Part shown: piece after piece, positions 33,993 to 42,056 of the stretch
How the letters are laid out: each line of letters starts with the position of its first letter
Numbering within the stretch: position 1 is the first letter of the stretch
Assembly (NCBI GenBank): GCA_964576715.1
Contig: CAZNWE010000004.1
Location: forward strand, 26,138 to 90,137
Source of the DNA: SLRI01 sp964576715
Lineage (GTDB): Bacteria; Pseudomonadota; Alphaproteobacteria; Geminicoccales; Geminicoccaceae
DNA length: 64,000 nucleotides
Direction: 5' to 3'
Program-made: the position numbers and the translations under genes
The notes under the pieces: model-generated
Databases searched by the model: none
The model's input: the letters and a program-made list of their open reading frames with translations, nothing else
What the model was told of the DNA's origin: nothing

Positions 33993-35090
33993 TCAGGGCG
34001 ACGGCACGTAGATCTCTATCGTTCCGTTTGCCGGCAGCGGGCGAACATAGCTGAAATCCTGGATCACCCAGCTGCCATTGCGGGGCGGCTCCAGGTATTC
34101 TGCCAGGCTGCGAGCGGCTGCGGCGTCTTGCTCATAAAAGTACCGAATGCGTGGTGCGGCGATCTCGAAGCCGACCTCGCGCAGCACTACCATCGGCAAG
34201 ACACCGGTCTGCGACAGGGCGGCATAGAGTTCGCCGGCTTCTTTCGCCGGTTGCCCGCCGTTCGGGTAGAGGATGAAGAGGCGCAGCGTATTGCCGCTCA
34301 ACGCAAGACCGGACGCTGGCGGTATCGTTTCTCGGGTGGATTCCGGGAGCGGTGGGCTCGCTGCCACGACTGCCGGGGGCTCCGCAGTAGTCGCCGGCAC
34401 GGTCGTTTCGCCGGCTCCGGCTGCTGCCGTTCCGCGCTCAGCGCGACGGCGCGGCTCGAACGCCTCGAGTTGCATACCGTCGGGCACCGTGTCTATCGGC
34501 GGCGGCGGCACCGGCCGGGAGGCTTCCTGGGAGGGAAGCTGAACGTTGCTCTCCGGACCGAACGCGAAACGCCATGTTGCGGCGACAACCAGCAGCAAAA
34601 CCATCAGGGATGCGAGGACGATCCACCCGCGCGGCCGCTTGCCGCGGCGCTGCGGTTCCGGGGGAAAGTCGGTCGTGTTCTTGACCGCCAACGGCCGAGG
34701 CTTGCGACCGCTCGCTGCCTTTCCTCGCGTGCTGCCGGCGTCGTCCATTATGCTGGGCGCCGGCACCACCGGCGGCAATGAGTCGAGCACTGCTCGGCGT
34801 ACCGTCCTTTCGAGGGCCTGCCGCGCGACCTCACGCTGGCTCTGGGTGGCCGCGCCGATGGCGCTGGTGACCAACTGATTCTGGTTGCGCATGATCGCCG
34901 TCACAAGGCGTTCGGCGGCGAACCGATCGGCGAGCGCCGGCTCAGCGATCGCCAAGAGTTCGGCCGCGAGTGAGGTCGCCGCCACGTCCTGGCCGGGCCC
35001 CATGGGCCGAACGGTGGCGGTCTGCACCGCGTCCGTTGACGGTGTCCAGACAGGCCGCTCGGCCCGCCGCTCGCCCGATGTGTCAGTCAC
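33993..35090 (-). CDS. single-span membrane protein with LytR_C-like end, unknown
   Basis: Not recognised as a named family. The 365-residue protein has a cytosolic N-terminal part (1-155) ending in a basic patch (RRGKRPRG), one membrane helix (about 156-176, WIVLASLMVLLLVVAATW) and a Pro/Ala/Thr-rich linker. A C-terminal domain (about 265-365) follows, with LRLFILYPNGGQPAKEAGEL, then PRIRYFYEQDAAAARSLAEY and WVIQDFSY. That last domain resembles LytR-C-terminal-like modules of envelope proteins: a beta-alpha fold with a conserved R-Y-F-x-x-x-D. The topology suggests the domain lies in the periplasm. Confidence 0.7.
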   Translation of the reverse strand: MTDTSGERRAERPVWTPSTDAVQTATVRPMGPGQDVAATSLAAELLAIAEPALADRFAAERLVTAIMRNQNQLVTSAIGAATQSQREVARQALERTVRRAVLDSLPPVVPAPSIMDDAGSTRGKAASGRKPRPLAVKNTTDFPPEPQRRGKRPRGWIVLASLMVLLLVVAATWRFAFGPESNVQLPSQEASRPVPPPPIDTVPDGMQLEAFEPRRRAERGTAAAGAGETTVPATTAEPPAVVAASPPLPESTRETIPPASGLALSGNTLRLFILYPNGGQPAKEAGELYAALSQTGVLPMVVLREVGFEIAAPRIRYFYEQDAAAARSLAEYLEPPRNGSWVIQDFSYVRPLPANGTIEIYVPSP

Positions 35091-35229
35091 CGTTCACCCT
35101 CGCTCAACAAGCACAATCGCCCGCCTCGACCCCACGCACTGCTGCCGCCGTCTGAATATCAGATCCCACCAAGAACTGTTGGATCCTTCAACTCCTCGCA
35201 TCAACACGAACAGCGAATCCGGCACCCGT

Positions 35230-36267
35230 TCACCCGACCGTTGCGGCCGCGGCTGGCAGCGGCTGCTGCAGGGTGATGCAATGTATCCCGCCGCCGCCAT
35301 GCAACAGGGCAGTCGCATCGAGCGAAACCAGCTCGCGATCGCCGAAGGCCTGAGCGATGATCTTTTGCGCCACGCCGTCTGCCGCATCCTCGAATATCGG
35401 CACGATCACGGCACCATTGCACACATAGTAGTTGATGTATGTCAGTGTCAGCAATCGACCATCGTCGCGCTGCTTCGGTTTCGGCAGCGGCAGCAGCATG
35501 ACCTCGAAGGGGCGACCCTTGGCGTCGGTCGTCGTCCGCAAGGCTTCCAGGTTGCGCGCCAGACCGGGTCGGTCGGCCTCGCTCGCCGTGGCCGGGTCCA
35601 GTGCCAGGACCTTGCCGGGGCCGGTGAAGCAGGCGAGGTTGTCGACATGGCCCCTGGTCTCGTCGTCGGTCAAGCTGCCCTCGAGCCAGATCACCTGCTC
35701 GATGGTCAAGAGGTCGGCTAGTTCCCGTTCCACCTTCGCCCGGTTCCAGCCCGGGTTGCGCATGGGCTCGAGCACCGAGGCCTCGCACAGGAGAGCGGTA
35801 CCCTCACCATCGACGTGAATGCCGCCGCCCTCCAGCACCAGCGAGCTGGCAAAGGCCTCCGCGCCCAAATGGTCCAGCATCCGCCGCGCCATGGCAGCAT
35901 CCTCGGCGTGGTCCGGGTAGACCCCGCCCCAGCCATTGAAGGTCCAGGTGACGCCGCCGAGCCGCCCGTCGTCGCTCACCAGGAAGGATGGCCCGGTATC
36001 GCGTACCCAACTATCGTCCTGCGGCATCGGCAGGACCGAGATTCCCTTGCCGCAATGCAACGAGGCATCGGCAGTCAAGTCTGGGCGGGCCAGCACCGTG
36101 ACCGGCTCGAAGGCGGCGATCGCCTGTGCGACCCCGGCATAGGCCAGCTTGGCGTCCTCGAGGTGCTTACCCCAGAGGCCGTCTCGGCACGGCCAGGCGA
36201 GCCATGTGCGTTTGTGCGGCTCCCATTCCGCCGGCATGCGAAAGCCGCTCTGTCTCGGTGTTGTCAA
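35230..36267 (-). CDS. aguA: agmatine deiminase family protein
   Basis: Hydrolyses agmatine to N-carbamoylputrescine and ammonia (peptidyl-arginine deiminase fold); related enzymes use other guanidino compounds. The protein has 345 residues from TTG at 36267. MPAEWEPHKRTWLAWP is the family N-terminus, followed by DDSWVRDTGPSFLV, the EGGGIHVDGEGTAL block and the catalytic cysteine Cys330 in LLHGGGGIHCITLQQP. GGGGGAAAA lies just upstream of the TTG. An ATG at 36237 is the alternative start; extension to 36474 has no similarity. It is divergent from a RidA-family gene. No putrescine gene is adjacent. Confidence 0.9.
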   Translation of the reverse strand: MTTPRQSGFRMPAEWEPHKRTWLAWPCRDGLWGKHLEDAKLAYAGVAQAIAAFEPVTVLARPDLTADASLHCGKGISVLPMPQDDSWVRDTGPSFLVSDDGRLGGVTWTFNGWGGVYPDHAEDAAMARRMLDHLGAEAFASSLVLEGGGIHVDGEGTALLCEASVLEPMRNPGWNRAKVERELADLLTIEQVIWLEGSLTDDETRGHVDNLACFTGPGKVLALDPATASEADRPGLARNLEALRTTTDAKGRPFEVMLLPLPKPKQRDDGRLLTLTYINYYVCNGAVIVPIFEDAADGVAQKIIAQAFGDRELVSLDATALLHGGGGIHCITLQQPLPAAAATVG

Positions 36268-36400
36268 CGTTTTCCCCCAGGAGATTTCTCCCGTTCGACA
36301 CCTTTGCGAAGTCGCAGCTTGCGGTATATGCAGCAGCGATGCAACAGGGTCGGAGCCACGAGCTTGACCCTCAAATACGACTGTCACGGGAAGAGCGACC

Positions 36401-36868
36401 TTGGCCAGCCCAATCGAGCAGCGCCTCGCCGAACTCGGCCTCAGCCTGCCGGAGGCAGCGGCTCCGGCTGCCAATTACGTACCCTGGACGGTCAGCGGCA
36501 AGACGTTGTACGTCGCGGGTCAATTGCCGTTCGAGAACGGCAGGCTGGAGATTCTGGGGCAGGTCGGGGAGCAGGTTTCCGTCGATCGGGCTCAGCACGC
36601 GGCCTTGCTTTGCGGGCTCAACATCTTGGCCCAAGCCAAGGCGGCAGTCGACGGTGACCTCGGGCGTATCGTCCGCTGTCTCAAGCTTGGCGGCTTTGTC
36701 AACGCCGGGCCCGGGTTCGCGGACCATCCGAGGGTCATCAACGGTGCTTCCGACCTGATGGTCGCGGTCCTCGGTGACGCCGGTCGCCATGCTCGCTTCG
36801 CTGTCGGTGCGTCGAGCCTGCCGCTGAATGTGGCAGTCGAGATCGACGCCATCTTCGAACTCGGCTGA
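36401..36868 (+). CDS. RidA/YjgF-family protein
   Basis: A 155-residue protein of the RidA superfamily (longer subgroup with an N-terminal extension), which deaminates reactive enamine/imine intermediates or acts on related compounds. Family segments are LYVAGQLPFENGRL, then CGLNILAQAKAAVDGDLGRI and a C-terminal VGASSLPLNVAVEIDAIFEL. The usual catalytic arginine of RidA proper lies near VGASSLP, where no Arg is seen at the classical VRV-type position, so the activity may differ. TTG is the only plausible start, with GGGAAGAG upstream. It is followed by the GNAT gene after 11 bases. Confidence 0.88.
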   Translation: MASPIEQRLAELGLSLPEAAAPAANYVPWTVSGKTLYVAGQLPFENGRLEILGQVGEQVSVDRAQHAALLCGLNILAQAKAAVDGDLGRIVRCLKLGGFVNAGPGFADHPRVINGASDLMVAVLGDAGRHARFAVGASSLPLNVAVEIDAIFELG

Positions 36869-36879
36869 GCGGGCGCGAC

Positions 36880-38091
36880 TTGACTGTGGAGTGGAGCCCT
36901 AAGCCCATTCAAGCGCGCGCTTTGCGGGCGATCGGTGACGAGCGCGATTTGGCGCCGTCACTTGAGGCGCGCTTCGCCGGTCCGATCGCGGGCATCGATG
37001 GTCGGCAATGGGACGCGCTCTGTCCCGACGACAACCCGTTCACCCGCCACGCCTTCCTGCGCGCCCTTGAGGCTTCCGGCTCGGCCGTGGCGGGGAGCGG
37101 CTGGCAGCCCTTGCACCTGCTCTTGGGCGCCACGGAGCAGCCGACCGCCGCTGCCCCATGCTACGTCAAGACCCATTCATATGGCGAATATGTCTTCGAT
37201 CATGGCTGGGCCAATGCCTATGAGCGGGCCGGTGGTCGCTATTATCCCAAGTTGCTTGTAGCCGTCCCGTTCACGCCCGTGCCCGGGCCGCGCCTTCTAA
37301 GCGCCGACGAGGTCAGCAAGCAGGTGCTGGCCATGGCCATCCGGACGGCGACGGATCAACTCGGTCTGTCGTCCGCGCACGTCAACTTCATCCGCGAGGA
37401 CGAGGCGCGGATCCTCGAGGACGCGGGCTTCATGCTTCGGCACGGCGTGCAATTTCACTGGCACAATCGCGGCTATCGAGATTTCGAAGACTTCCTGGGC
37501 ACGATGCGCTCGAGCAAGCGCAAGGCGGTCAAGAAAGAGCGCCGCGAAGTCGAGCGTGCCGGCCTCGAGCTTCGCACCCTGACTGGTGCCGACCTGACGA
37601 TCGCGGACCTCGAAGCCTTCTACCCTTTTTACGTCGCCACCGTCGACAAGCGGTGGGGCAGCGCCTACCTCACGGGCGATTTTTTTCGCCGGCTCGCCAT
37701 CGATTTCGCCGAGCGCATCGTGCTCGTGACGGCGCGCCAGGACGGCAAGCTGGTCGGGGCCGCTTTGAACCTGAAGAGTGGTGACACGCTCTACGGGCGG
37801 CTCTGGGGTTGCCGTCGGGAGTTCGAGTTCCTGCATTTCGAAGCCTGCTACTACCGCGCCATCGACTACGCCATCAGCTGCGGCATGGCCCGGGTGGAGG
37901 CCGGTGCGCAGGGCCTGCACAAGCTGCAGCGAGGCTATGAGCCGATCCTCACGCAGAGCGCGCATTACGTCCGCGACCCTGGCCTGGCAGCACCGATTTC
38001 GCGCTTTCTCGCCCAGGAGCGTCGCAGCATCGAGAACGAGATGGCAGAGTTGCGCCAAATGCTGCCATATCACCGCGAGCACAAGGATTGA
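36880..38091 (+). CDS. GNAT/FemAB-like acyltransferase (DUF482 family)
   Basis: A 403-residue protein of the DUF482 'peptidogalycan biosynthesis/recognition' group, with a GNAT fold. Recognisable parts are NPFTRHAFLRALEASGSA near residue 50, VKTHSYGEYVFDHGWANAYE, the basic MRSSKRKAVKKERREV helix and, near the C-terminus, EACYYRAIDYAISCGMARVE followed by EAGAQGLHKLQRGY. Members are proposed to transfer acyl or aminoacyl groups in envelope metabolism; the substrate is unproven. The start is TTG at 36880 or GTG at 36886. It probably forms an operon with the RidA-like gene. Confidence 0.85.
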   Translation: MTVEWSPKPIQARALRAIGDERDLAPSLEARFAGPIAGIDGRQWDALCPDDNPFTRHAFLRALEASGSAVAGSGWQPLHLLLGATEQPTAAAPCYVKTHSYGEYVFDHGWANAYERAGGRYYPKLLVAVPFTPVPGPRLLSADEVSKQVLAMAIRTATDQLGLSSAHVNFIREDEARILEDAGFMLRHGVQFHWHNRGYRDFEDFLGTMRSSKRKAVKKERREVERAGLELRTLTGADLTIADLEAFYPFYVATVDKRWGSAYLTGDFFRRLAIDFAERIVLVTARQDGKLVGAALNLKSGDTLYGRLWGCRREFEFLHFEACYYRAIDYAISCGMARVEAGAQGLHKLQRGYEPILTQSAHYVRDPGLAAPISRFLAQERRSIENEMAELRQMLPYHREHKD

Positions 38092-38163
38092 TCGCCAGCT
38101 TCTTCGTGTCGGTCAGCGTCGATCGACGCAGCGCGTCCTAGTGTGCATTCCGGCATGAGAGAA

Positions 38164-38190
38164 GGCCGGCGCGCTTTAGCGACGCCGGCC
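38164..38190. terminator. hairpin between convergent genes
   Basis: GGCCGGCG (38164-38171) pairs exactly with CGCCGGCC (38183-38190) across an 11-base loop, 73 bases after the GNAT stop and 70 bases beyond the stop of the DUF465 gene that points toward it. It is likely a shared terminator. Confidence 0.6.
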
Positions 38191-38260
38191 GGCTCTGGTC
38201 AGTTCAGGTGTGATCGCCGCGCCTCTAGCTTTGCAGGACGGCCGGCGTCGTGATCGCGGT

Positions 38261-38467
38261 TCAGTTCAAGGTGACCGACGCGCGGCTGGTCTCCATGTCT
38301 CCGTCGTCCTGCAATCTCTCGATCGCTTCCTTCAAACGCAGCTTCTCCCGCTTGAGCTTGACGAGAATGGTGTTGTCCGGCATCGGCCGGTGCTGCTCCT
38401 CGTCGATCTGCTGCTCGAGCCGCGCGTGCTTTGCACGAAGGCTGTCGACGTGCTCATGCAATGACAT
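38261..38467 (-). CDS. DUF465 (YdcH-like) small coiled-coil protein
   Basis: A 68-residue protein of the DUF465/YdcH family. It is almost entirely helical with heptad character: HVDSLRAKHARLEQQIDEEQ, then the conserved VKLKREKLRLKEAIERL. The family is common in alphaproteobacteria and has no firmly known function. The ATG at 38467 is preferred because the upstream extension to 38605 is not homologous. A related protein is encoded at 40352-40561. Confidence 0.85.
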   Translation of the reverse strand: MSLHEHVDSLRAKHARLEQQIDEEQHRPMPDNTILVKLKREKLRLKEAIERLQDDGDMETSRASVTLN

Positions 38468-38647
38468 GGTCTGGAAACCCTCCCTTGCTAACTTCGGAGA
38501 GCGCCACTCTAAGGACGGTACGCAGCGAGGTTCAAGAGAAATCGGTTGCGTCCCGCAGGAAGCTGTGTAGTTTGCAAGGTTTTCAAGTGGGTGGGGGCTC
38601 CTCAACCTTTAGTTTTTTCGCAATGCCTTTTCATTTCCGATAATCGG

Positions 38648-39175
38648 TCAACGTGCGGTGCGGCTTTTGGCGGTGGGTATAAGGGCGACGAACACCGCTT
38701 GCGCGCGCGCCGGTAACTGGCAGTCTGGATAGAGCGTCGCGAAGTTGGCGCCGAAAAGGGATTCGCTGGCAGCCGCCTCGTCGTCGGGCAACACCGATAC
38801 CAACGCCGCGAGTTGAACCTGCTCGAGCCGCTCGAACTCAAGTTCGATTGCGGCCAGCGTACGCCGACGTTCGGCTAGAAACGGGACGAATTCCGGTGGC
38901 ACCGATTGCGCCTTCAAGCCGCGGCGTGCTTGCCGCAGTGGGCGTATGACATTCGACTGGATGTGGTCGGCAAAGCACCGCAGCTGCCCCGCAAGTGCTC
39001 CATCCAAACGACGGCCACCACCACTCAGCCAGGTTGCGAGCAGGACGAGGTTGACGTCAAGCCCCAGTTCGTCTTGCAAGGTGAGGCAAGTGGCCTCTAC
39101 TTCTGGCTGTCCATAAACCCGAAGCGAGAACTCCCAGAACGTCGAGTCCGGCCAGTCGGCAAAAGGTGCGCTCAT
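38648..39175 (-). CDS. TIGR02444-family protein
   Basis: A 175-residue protein of the TIGR02444 family (uncharacterised). The conserved N-terminus FWEFSLRVYGQPEVEATCL is followed by LQDELGLDVNLVLLATWL, then a helical middle with VIRPLRQARRGLK. Function unknown; it occurs sporadically in proteobacteria. Its ATG overlaps the glucokinase stop (ATGA), so the two are coupled. Confidence 0.85.
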   Translation of the reverse strand: MSAPFADWPDSTFWEFSLRVYGQPEVEATCLTLQDELGLDVNLVLLATWLSGGGRRLDGALAGQLRCFADHIQSNVIRPLRQARRGLKAQSVPPEFVPFLAERRRTLAAIELEFERLEQVQLAALVSVLPDDEAAASESLFGANFATLYPDCQLPARAQAVFVALIPTAKSRTAR

Positions 39176-40155
39176 GCGCTAAACACATACGCGGCCGCAC
39201 CAAGCAGGCCGGTCCGCGGGTTGGTGACCTGGTAGCAGGGCACGCTCGCGAGAAAGCTGCCGAGCCGGCCCTTGGCTTCGAAACGTTCGCGAAACCGGAC
39301 GTGGTCGAAATGCCGACCGAGTCGGCCGCACAGGCCACCGCAAAGATAGACTCCGCCTTTGGCACCAAAGGTCAGCACCAGGTCGCCGGCCGCTGCGCCG
39401 AGCAGCCCACTGAACACCCTGAGCGCATCGATCGCCACCTCCGACGAACCGTCGGCCGCCGCGGCGGTAATGGCTTCGGGCGATGTGCCGGCAAACGCCC
39501 GGTCGCTAATCTCGGCCATGGCATGGGTGAGGGTGACCAAACCTGGGCCCGACAGCAATCGCTCGTTCGATACGTGTCCGACGCGGGCGAGCAGCCGATG
39601 CAGGATCTCGATCTCGAGTTCGTCGTGCGGCGCAAAGGAGACATGGCCGGCTTCGCTGGCAATGACCAGCGGTCCCGACGTCGTCGGCAGGAGAGCCGCG
39701 GCGCCCAGGCCGGTCCCTGGCCCGAACACCGCGACCGGCCAGCCGGCGAGCGCCGCACCGCCGCCGATGGCGATGCTATCGGCCTCGCTCAAATGCGGAA
39801 TGGCCGCGGCCTGGGCGGCGAAATCGTTGATCACAGCAAGCCGCTCGACGCCGAGCCCGGCTTTCAGGTCGTCCCGGGTAAACTGCCAAGGACTGTTGGT
39901 GAAGCGGATAAGCTCGGCATCGACCGGGGTGGCCACGGCTATCACCGCTTCGTCGATGCTTGGTTGGTCCCCCGGCAAATCCTCGAGATAGGCCAGCGCT
40001 GCTGCCGCGAGGTCCAGATGGTCGCGCACCCGCAAATGCCGCTCTTGCGTCACCGCCACCGGCGGCGCGCCGACCGCGCTGGCCGTCCGGCCGACAGCAG
40101 GTGCCAGCGCGAAACGGGCGTTCGTCCCGCCGATATCGGCGATCAGTCGCAGCAT
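39172..40155 (-). CDS. glk: glucokinase
   Basis: Phosphorylates glucose with ATP to glucose 6-phosphate. The 327-residue protein of the bacterial Glk/ROK-related family starts with LIADIGGTNARFAL (phosphate 1 motif) and shows LAVINDFAAQAAAI with the catalytic aspartate, VFGPGTGLGAAAL (phosphate 2), the SEAGHVSFAP segment, and GGVYLCGGLCGRL. The ATG at 40155 gives the usual start. It overlaps the TIGR02444 gene. Glycogen and sugar-phosphorylase genes are in the same window but 18 kb away. Confidence 0.92.
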   Translation of the reverse strand: MLRLIADIGGTNARFALAPAVGRTASAVGAPPVAVTQERHLRVRDHLDLAAAALAYLEDLPGDQPSIDEAVIAVATPVDAELIRFTNSPWQFTRDDLKAGLGVERLAVINDFAAQAAAIPHLSEADSIAIGGGAALAGWPVAVFGPGTGLGAAALLPTTSGPLVIASEAGHVSFAPHDELEIEILHRLLARVGHVSNERLLSGPGLVTLTHAMAEISDRAFAGTSPEAITAAAADGSSEVAIDALRVFSGLLGAAAGDLVLTFGAKGGVYLCGGLCGRLGRHFDHVRFRERFEAKGRLGSFLASVPCYQVTNPRTGLLGAAAYVFSA

Positions 40156-40351
40156 TTCTCTCCCTTCAAGGCGCGGCAAGGTGGCGACCGCAGAGCATGT
40201 TCGTCAAGCTTTGTCACGAGTGGGCTGCTGTCGAGCCTGCCATGAAGCGGCTGCACCGGACCGCCGGATATGGTAAAGGACGCGGGGAAGGGAGGGAACA
40301 GCGTGGCGACCTTCACCAAGAGTTCCCGATTCCCGATCTTCAAGGCCGGCC

Positions 40352-40561
40352 ATGAAGAACCGCGGCGACCATCTCGAGATCGATACACAGCTTGCCAGCT
40401 TGCGCGCCGCACATCGTTCGCTCGACTCCCGGATCGAGCAACTTCAGGGCGAAGGCTTCGTCGACCAAGTGGCCCTGCAGCGGCTCAAGCGGCAAAAGCT
40501 GCTGTTGAAGGACAAGATAACCCAACTCGAGCATGACCGCCTCCCGGACATCATCGCCTGA
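40352..40561 (+). CDS. DUF465 (YdcH-like) small coiled-coil protein
   Basis: A 69-residue helical protein with the DUF465 pattern: IDTQLASLRAAHRSLDSRIE and the conserved ALQRLKRQKLLLKDKITQLE. It is a paralogue of the protein encoded at 38261-38467, with which it shares the x-L-x-x-L-K-R-x-K-L-x-L-K-x-x-I pattern. It is divergent from glk. Function unknown. Confidence 0.82.
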   Translation: MKNRGDHLEIDTQLASLRAAHRSLDSRIEQLQGEGFVDQVALQRLKRQKLLLKDKITQLEHDRLPDIIA

Positions 40562-40892
40562 GGACCTGCAGACATCCTGGCGGTGCCGGTGCCGACTGTC
40601 GCCGGATCGACGCACCATCCGGTCGTATGTCGGCCGGGGTGGAGATCGCGCTATGTCGCGGCCCGCCTCTGGTGGCCCGTGGTGCCGAAATCCACCACTG
40701 TCCGCTAGAGATTGACCGAGAGCTCGCAAGCGGGTGCTTTGCCGAGTACCCCGACTTGAGGCCACCTTGTGTCAAGGACTGGGTCAGCCGAGCTGTCTCA
40801 TTTCGCGCGCGTGTTCCGCGACCTGATGCGCCAAATCAACATGAAACTGCGGCTCTCGTCTCACCTAGCTGATCTTGCACCGCAGCGTGCTG
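40562..40892. other. 331-base stretch with no gene recognised
   Basis: No open frame here has recognisable similarity. A 10-base TGGGTCAGCC (40780-40789) occurs inverted at 40898-40907 inside the end of the S24-like regulator gene; this may be chance. The stretch is the left border between host genes and the phage-like region, but I see no tRNA or attachment-site repeat. Confidence 0.45.
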
Positions 40893-41531
40893 CTACTGGC
40901 TGACCCAGACAATCCTCGTTATCCAAGCGATGTCCCTTGCCGGAAGCGTAAGCTCCTGCTCCTCGCCGTCGCGCTCAACGATCGTGCATTGCTGCGCCGT
41001 TTTGCGTTTGAGCGTGCCGAAGCGCACCTCACCGTTTCTGCTCTTGAGCATTACGCGGTCATGTCGACGGACACTGCTCGACGGCGAGATCACGAGCAGA
41101 GACCCTGGCCGGCAAAAATCCTGATCGATATCTTTGTCGAGCTCGACAACGTAGGCGCGAGGATCGTCAATCGACGGAAACTCGCACTCCTCCCATTCGC
41201 CGAGTCCCGGGAACCCGGACTTGTCGAAGCTGTCCTCCGTGATCTTCGACAAGCGAATCGATTTGAGCCTCTGCTCCGACAGCCGTGGCTGGGGTGACGG
41301 TGCCTCGTCAATCAACGTCACGAACTCGGCCATGCTGGTTTGTGTCGCCTCGAGAATCTTCGACAGGCTTTCCGTTCCCGGCCAGCGTTGCTTGCCGTCT
41401 TGCGTAACCCGCTTGCTCTTGTTGAAGGTCGTCGGGTCGAGGCCGGCCCGCTTGGCGAGGCCTGACGGTGAAAGGCCATTGCGCAAGGCGAGACGATCAA
41501 CGCCGCGCCAAATCTGGTCGTGAGTCAGCAT
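40893..41531 (-). CDS. HTH regulator with degenerate S24 (LexA/CI-like) domain
   Basis: A 212-residue phage-repressor-like regulator. Residues 12-60 hold an HTH (LALRNGLSPSGLAKRAGLDP). The C-terminal part (about 105-212) has the S24 peptidase fold pattern and the typical end DIAWITRIVWVSQ. At the position of the catalytic GDSM serine the sequence reads LDKDIDQDF, with Ile135 in place of Ser, and at the lysine position (normally EVxAKxLKRRT) it reads EVRFGTLKRKT, with Gly172. Both members of the Ser-Lys dyad are therefore absent and self-cleavage is not expected. It is divergent from the phage-like module and probably controls it from the 100-base intergenic region. Confidence 0.83.
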   Translation of the reverse strand: MLTHDQIWRGVDRLALRNGLSPSGLAKRAGLDPTTFNKSKRVTQDGKQRWPGTESLSKILEATQTSMAEFVTLIDEAPSPQPRLSEQRLKSIRLSKITEDSFDKSGFPGLGEWEECEFPSIDDPRAYVVELDKDIDQDFCRPGSLLVISPSSSVRRHDRVMLKSRNGEVRFGTLKRKTAQQCTIVERDGEEQELTLPARDIAWITRIVWVSQ

Positions 41532-41595
41532 GGCTTCGCTTCCGCTGCGCTTCGTTGCACTTTTTGAGAATGTCTTACTATGCAGTGGACGTCAC

Positions 41596-41612
41596 TAGGT
41601 CTATATTCTTAG
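41596..41612 (+). promoter_or_regulatory. 17-bp motif, copy 1, before the first module gene
   Basis: TAGGTCTATATTCTTAG. The same sequence with one change (T for the middle C) recurs at 42013-42029. It contains a TATATT that could serve as a -10 element and lies 21 bases before the ATG at 41633. In this copy TCTA and TAGA flank six bases as an inverted repeat. It may be a promoter, a repressor operator or both. Confidence 0.6.
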
Positions 41613-41632
41613 AAAAAGGATGGAGTACGCGG

Positions 41633-41998
41633 ATGATGGTCATTGTCGGCTTTCAGGGGCGGGTCAATGCTGGTGGCCTCGCCTGGCTGAAGAAGGGTTT
41701 TCGCCATTGCTTCGCCTACCAGCGGGTCGACGGCGGCTGGGTGCTATGTGATCCGCTCGGCGCCGGCCTGCTGCTTCGCCAAGCTCCCGCCTTGCCGGAG
41801 CGGGCGCTGCTCACGTCAATGGCAGCGCTCGGCGCGTCCGTCGTCGCCGTTCGACGGATGGACCAGGCCGGGCGTATGCCCTGGCTGCGGCCGATGACTT
41901 GCGTGGAAATCTGCAAGCGCGTGGTCGGCACGCAGGCGTTTTGGCTGTTCACACCCTACCAATTGTTCTGCGAACTGCTCGGTCGCCGGGAGGCTTGA
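41633..41998 (+). CDS. phage-associated small protein with conserved His and Cys
   Basis: A 121-residue protein (or 120 from the adjacent ATG at 41636). It resembles small proteins encoded beside the portal gene in T7-like phages and prophages of alphaproteobacteria. The pattern is GFRHCFAYQRVDGGWVLCDP near residue 23, then TCVEICKRVVGTQ and LFTPYQLFCELL at the end. The His in the first block and Cys in the second could be a catalytic pair, but function is unknown. AAAAAGGATGGAG provides a ribosome binding site. It is the first gene of the phage-like module. Confidence 0.7.
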   Translation: MMVIVGFQGRVNAGGLAWLKKGFRHCFAYQRVDGGWVLCDPLGAGLLLRQAPALPERALLTSMAALGASVVAVRRMDQAGRMPWLRPMTCVEICKRVVGTQAFWLFTPYQLFCELLGRREA

Positions 41999-42012
41999 CG
42001 CGACGAATGAAG

Positions 42013-42029
42013 TAGGTTTATATTCTTAG
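42013..42029 (+). promoter_or_regulatory. 17-bp motif, copy 2, before the portal gene
   Basis: TAGGTTTATATTCTTAG. A TTGACG at 41995-42000 stands 18 bases before the TATATT (42019-42024), giving a plausible sigma-70-type promoter 28 bases upstream of the portal ATG at 42057. Confidence 0.6.
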
Positions 42030-42056
42030 TGTAGCACAACACGATTGGATCGGTGC

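Noticed and set aside
40780..40907. Inverted TGGGTCAGCC pair as phage attachment sites
   Set aside because: Attachment sites should be direct repeats flanking the whole element; here both copies lie on the left side, one inside a coding region, and are only 10 bases.
40893..41531. Host LexA
   Set aside because: The HTH and linker do not match LexA and the cleavage dyad is missing; the phage-repressor-like regulator family fits better.
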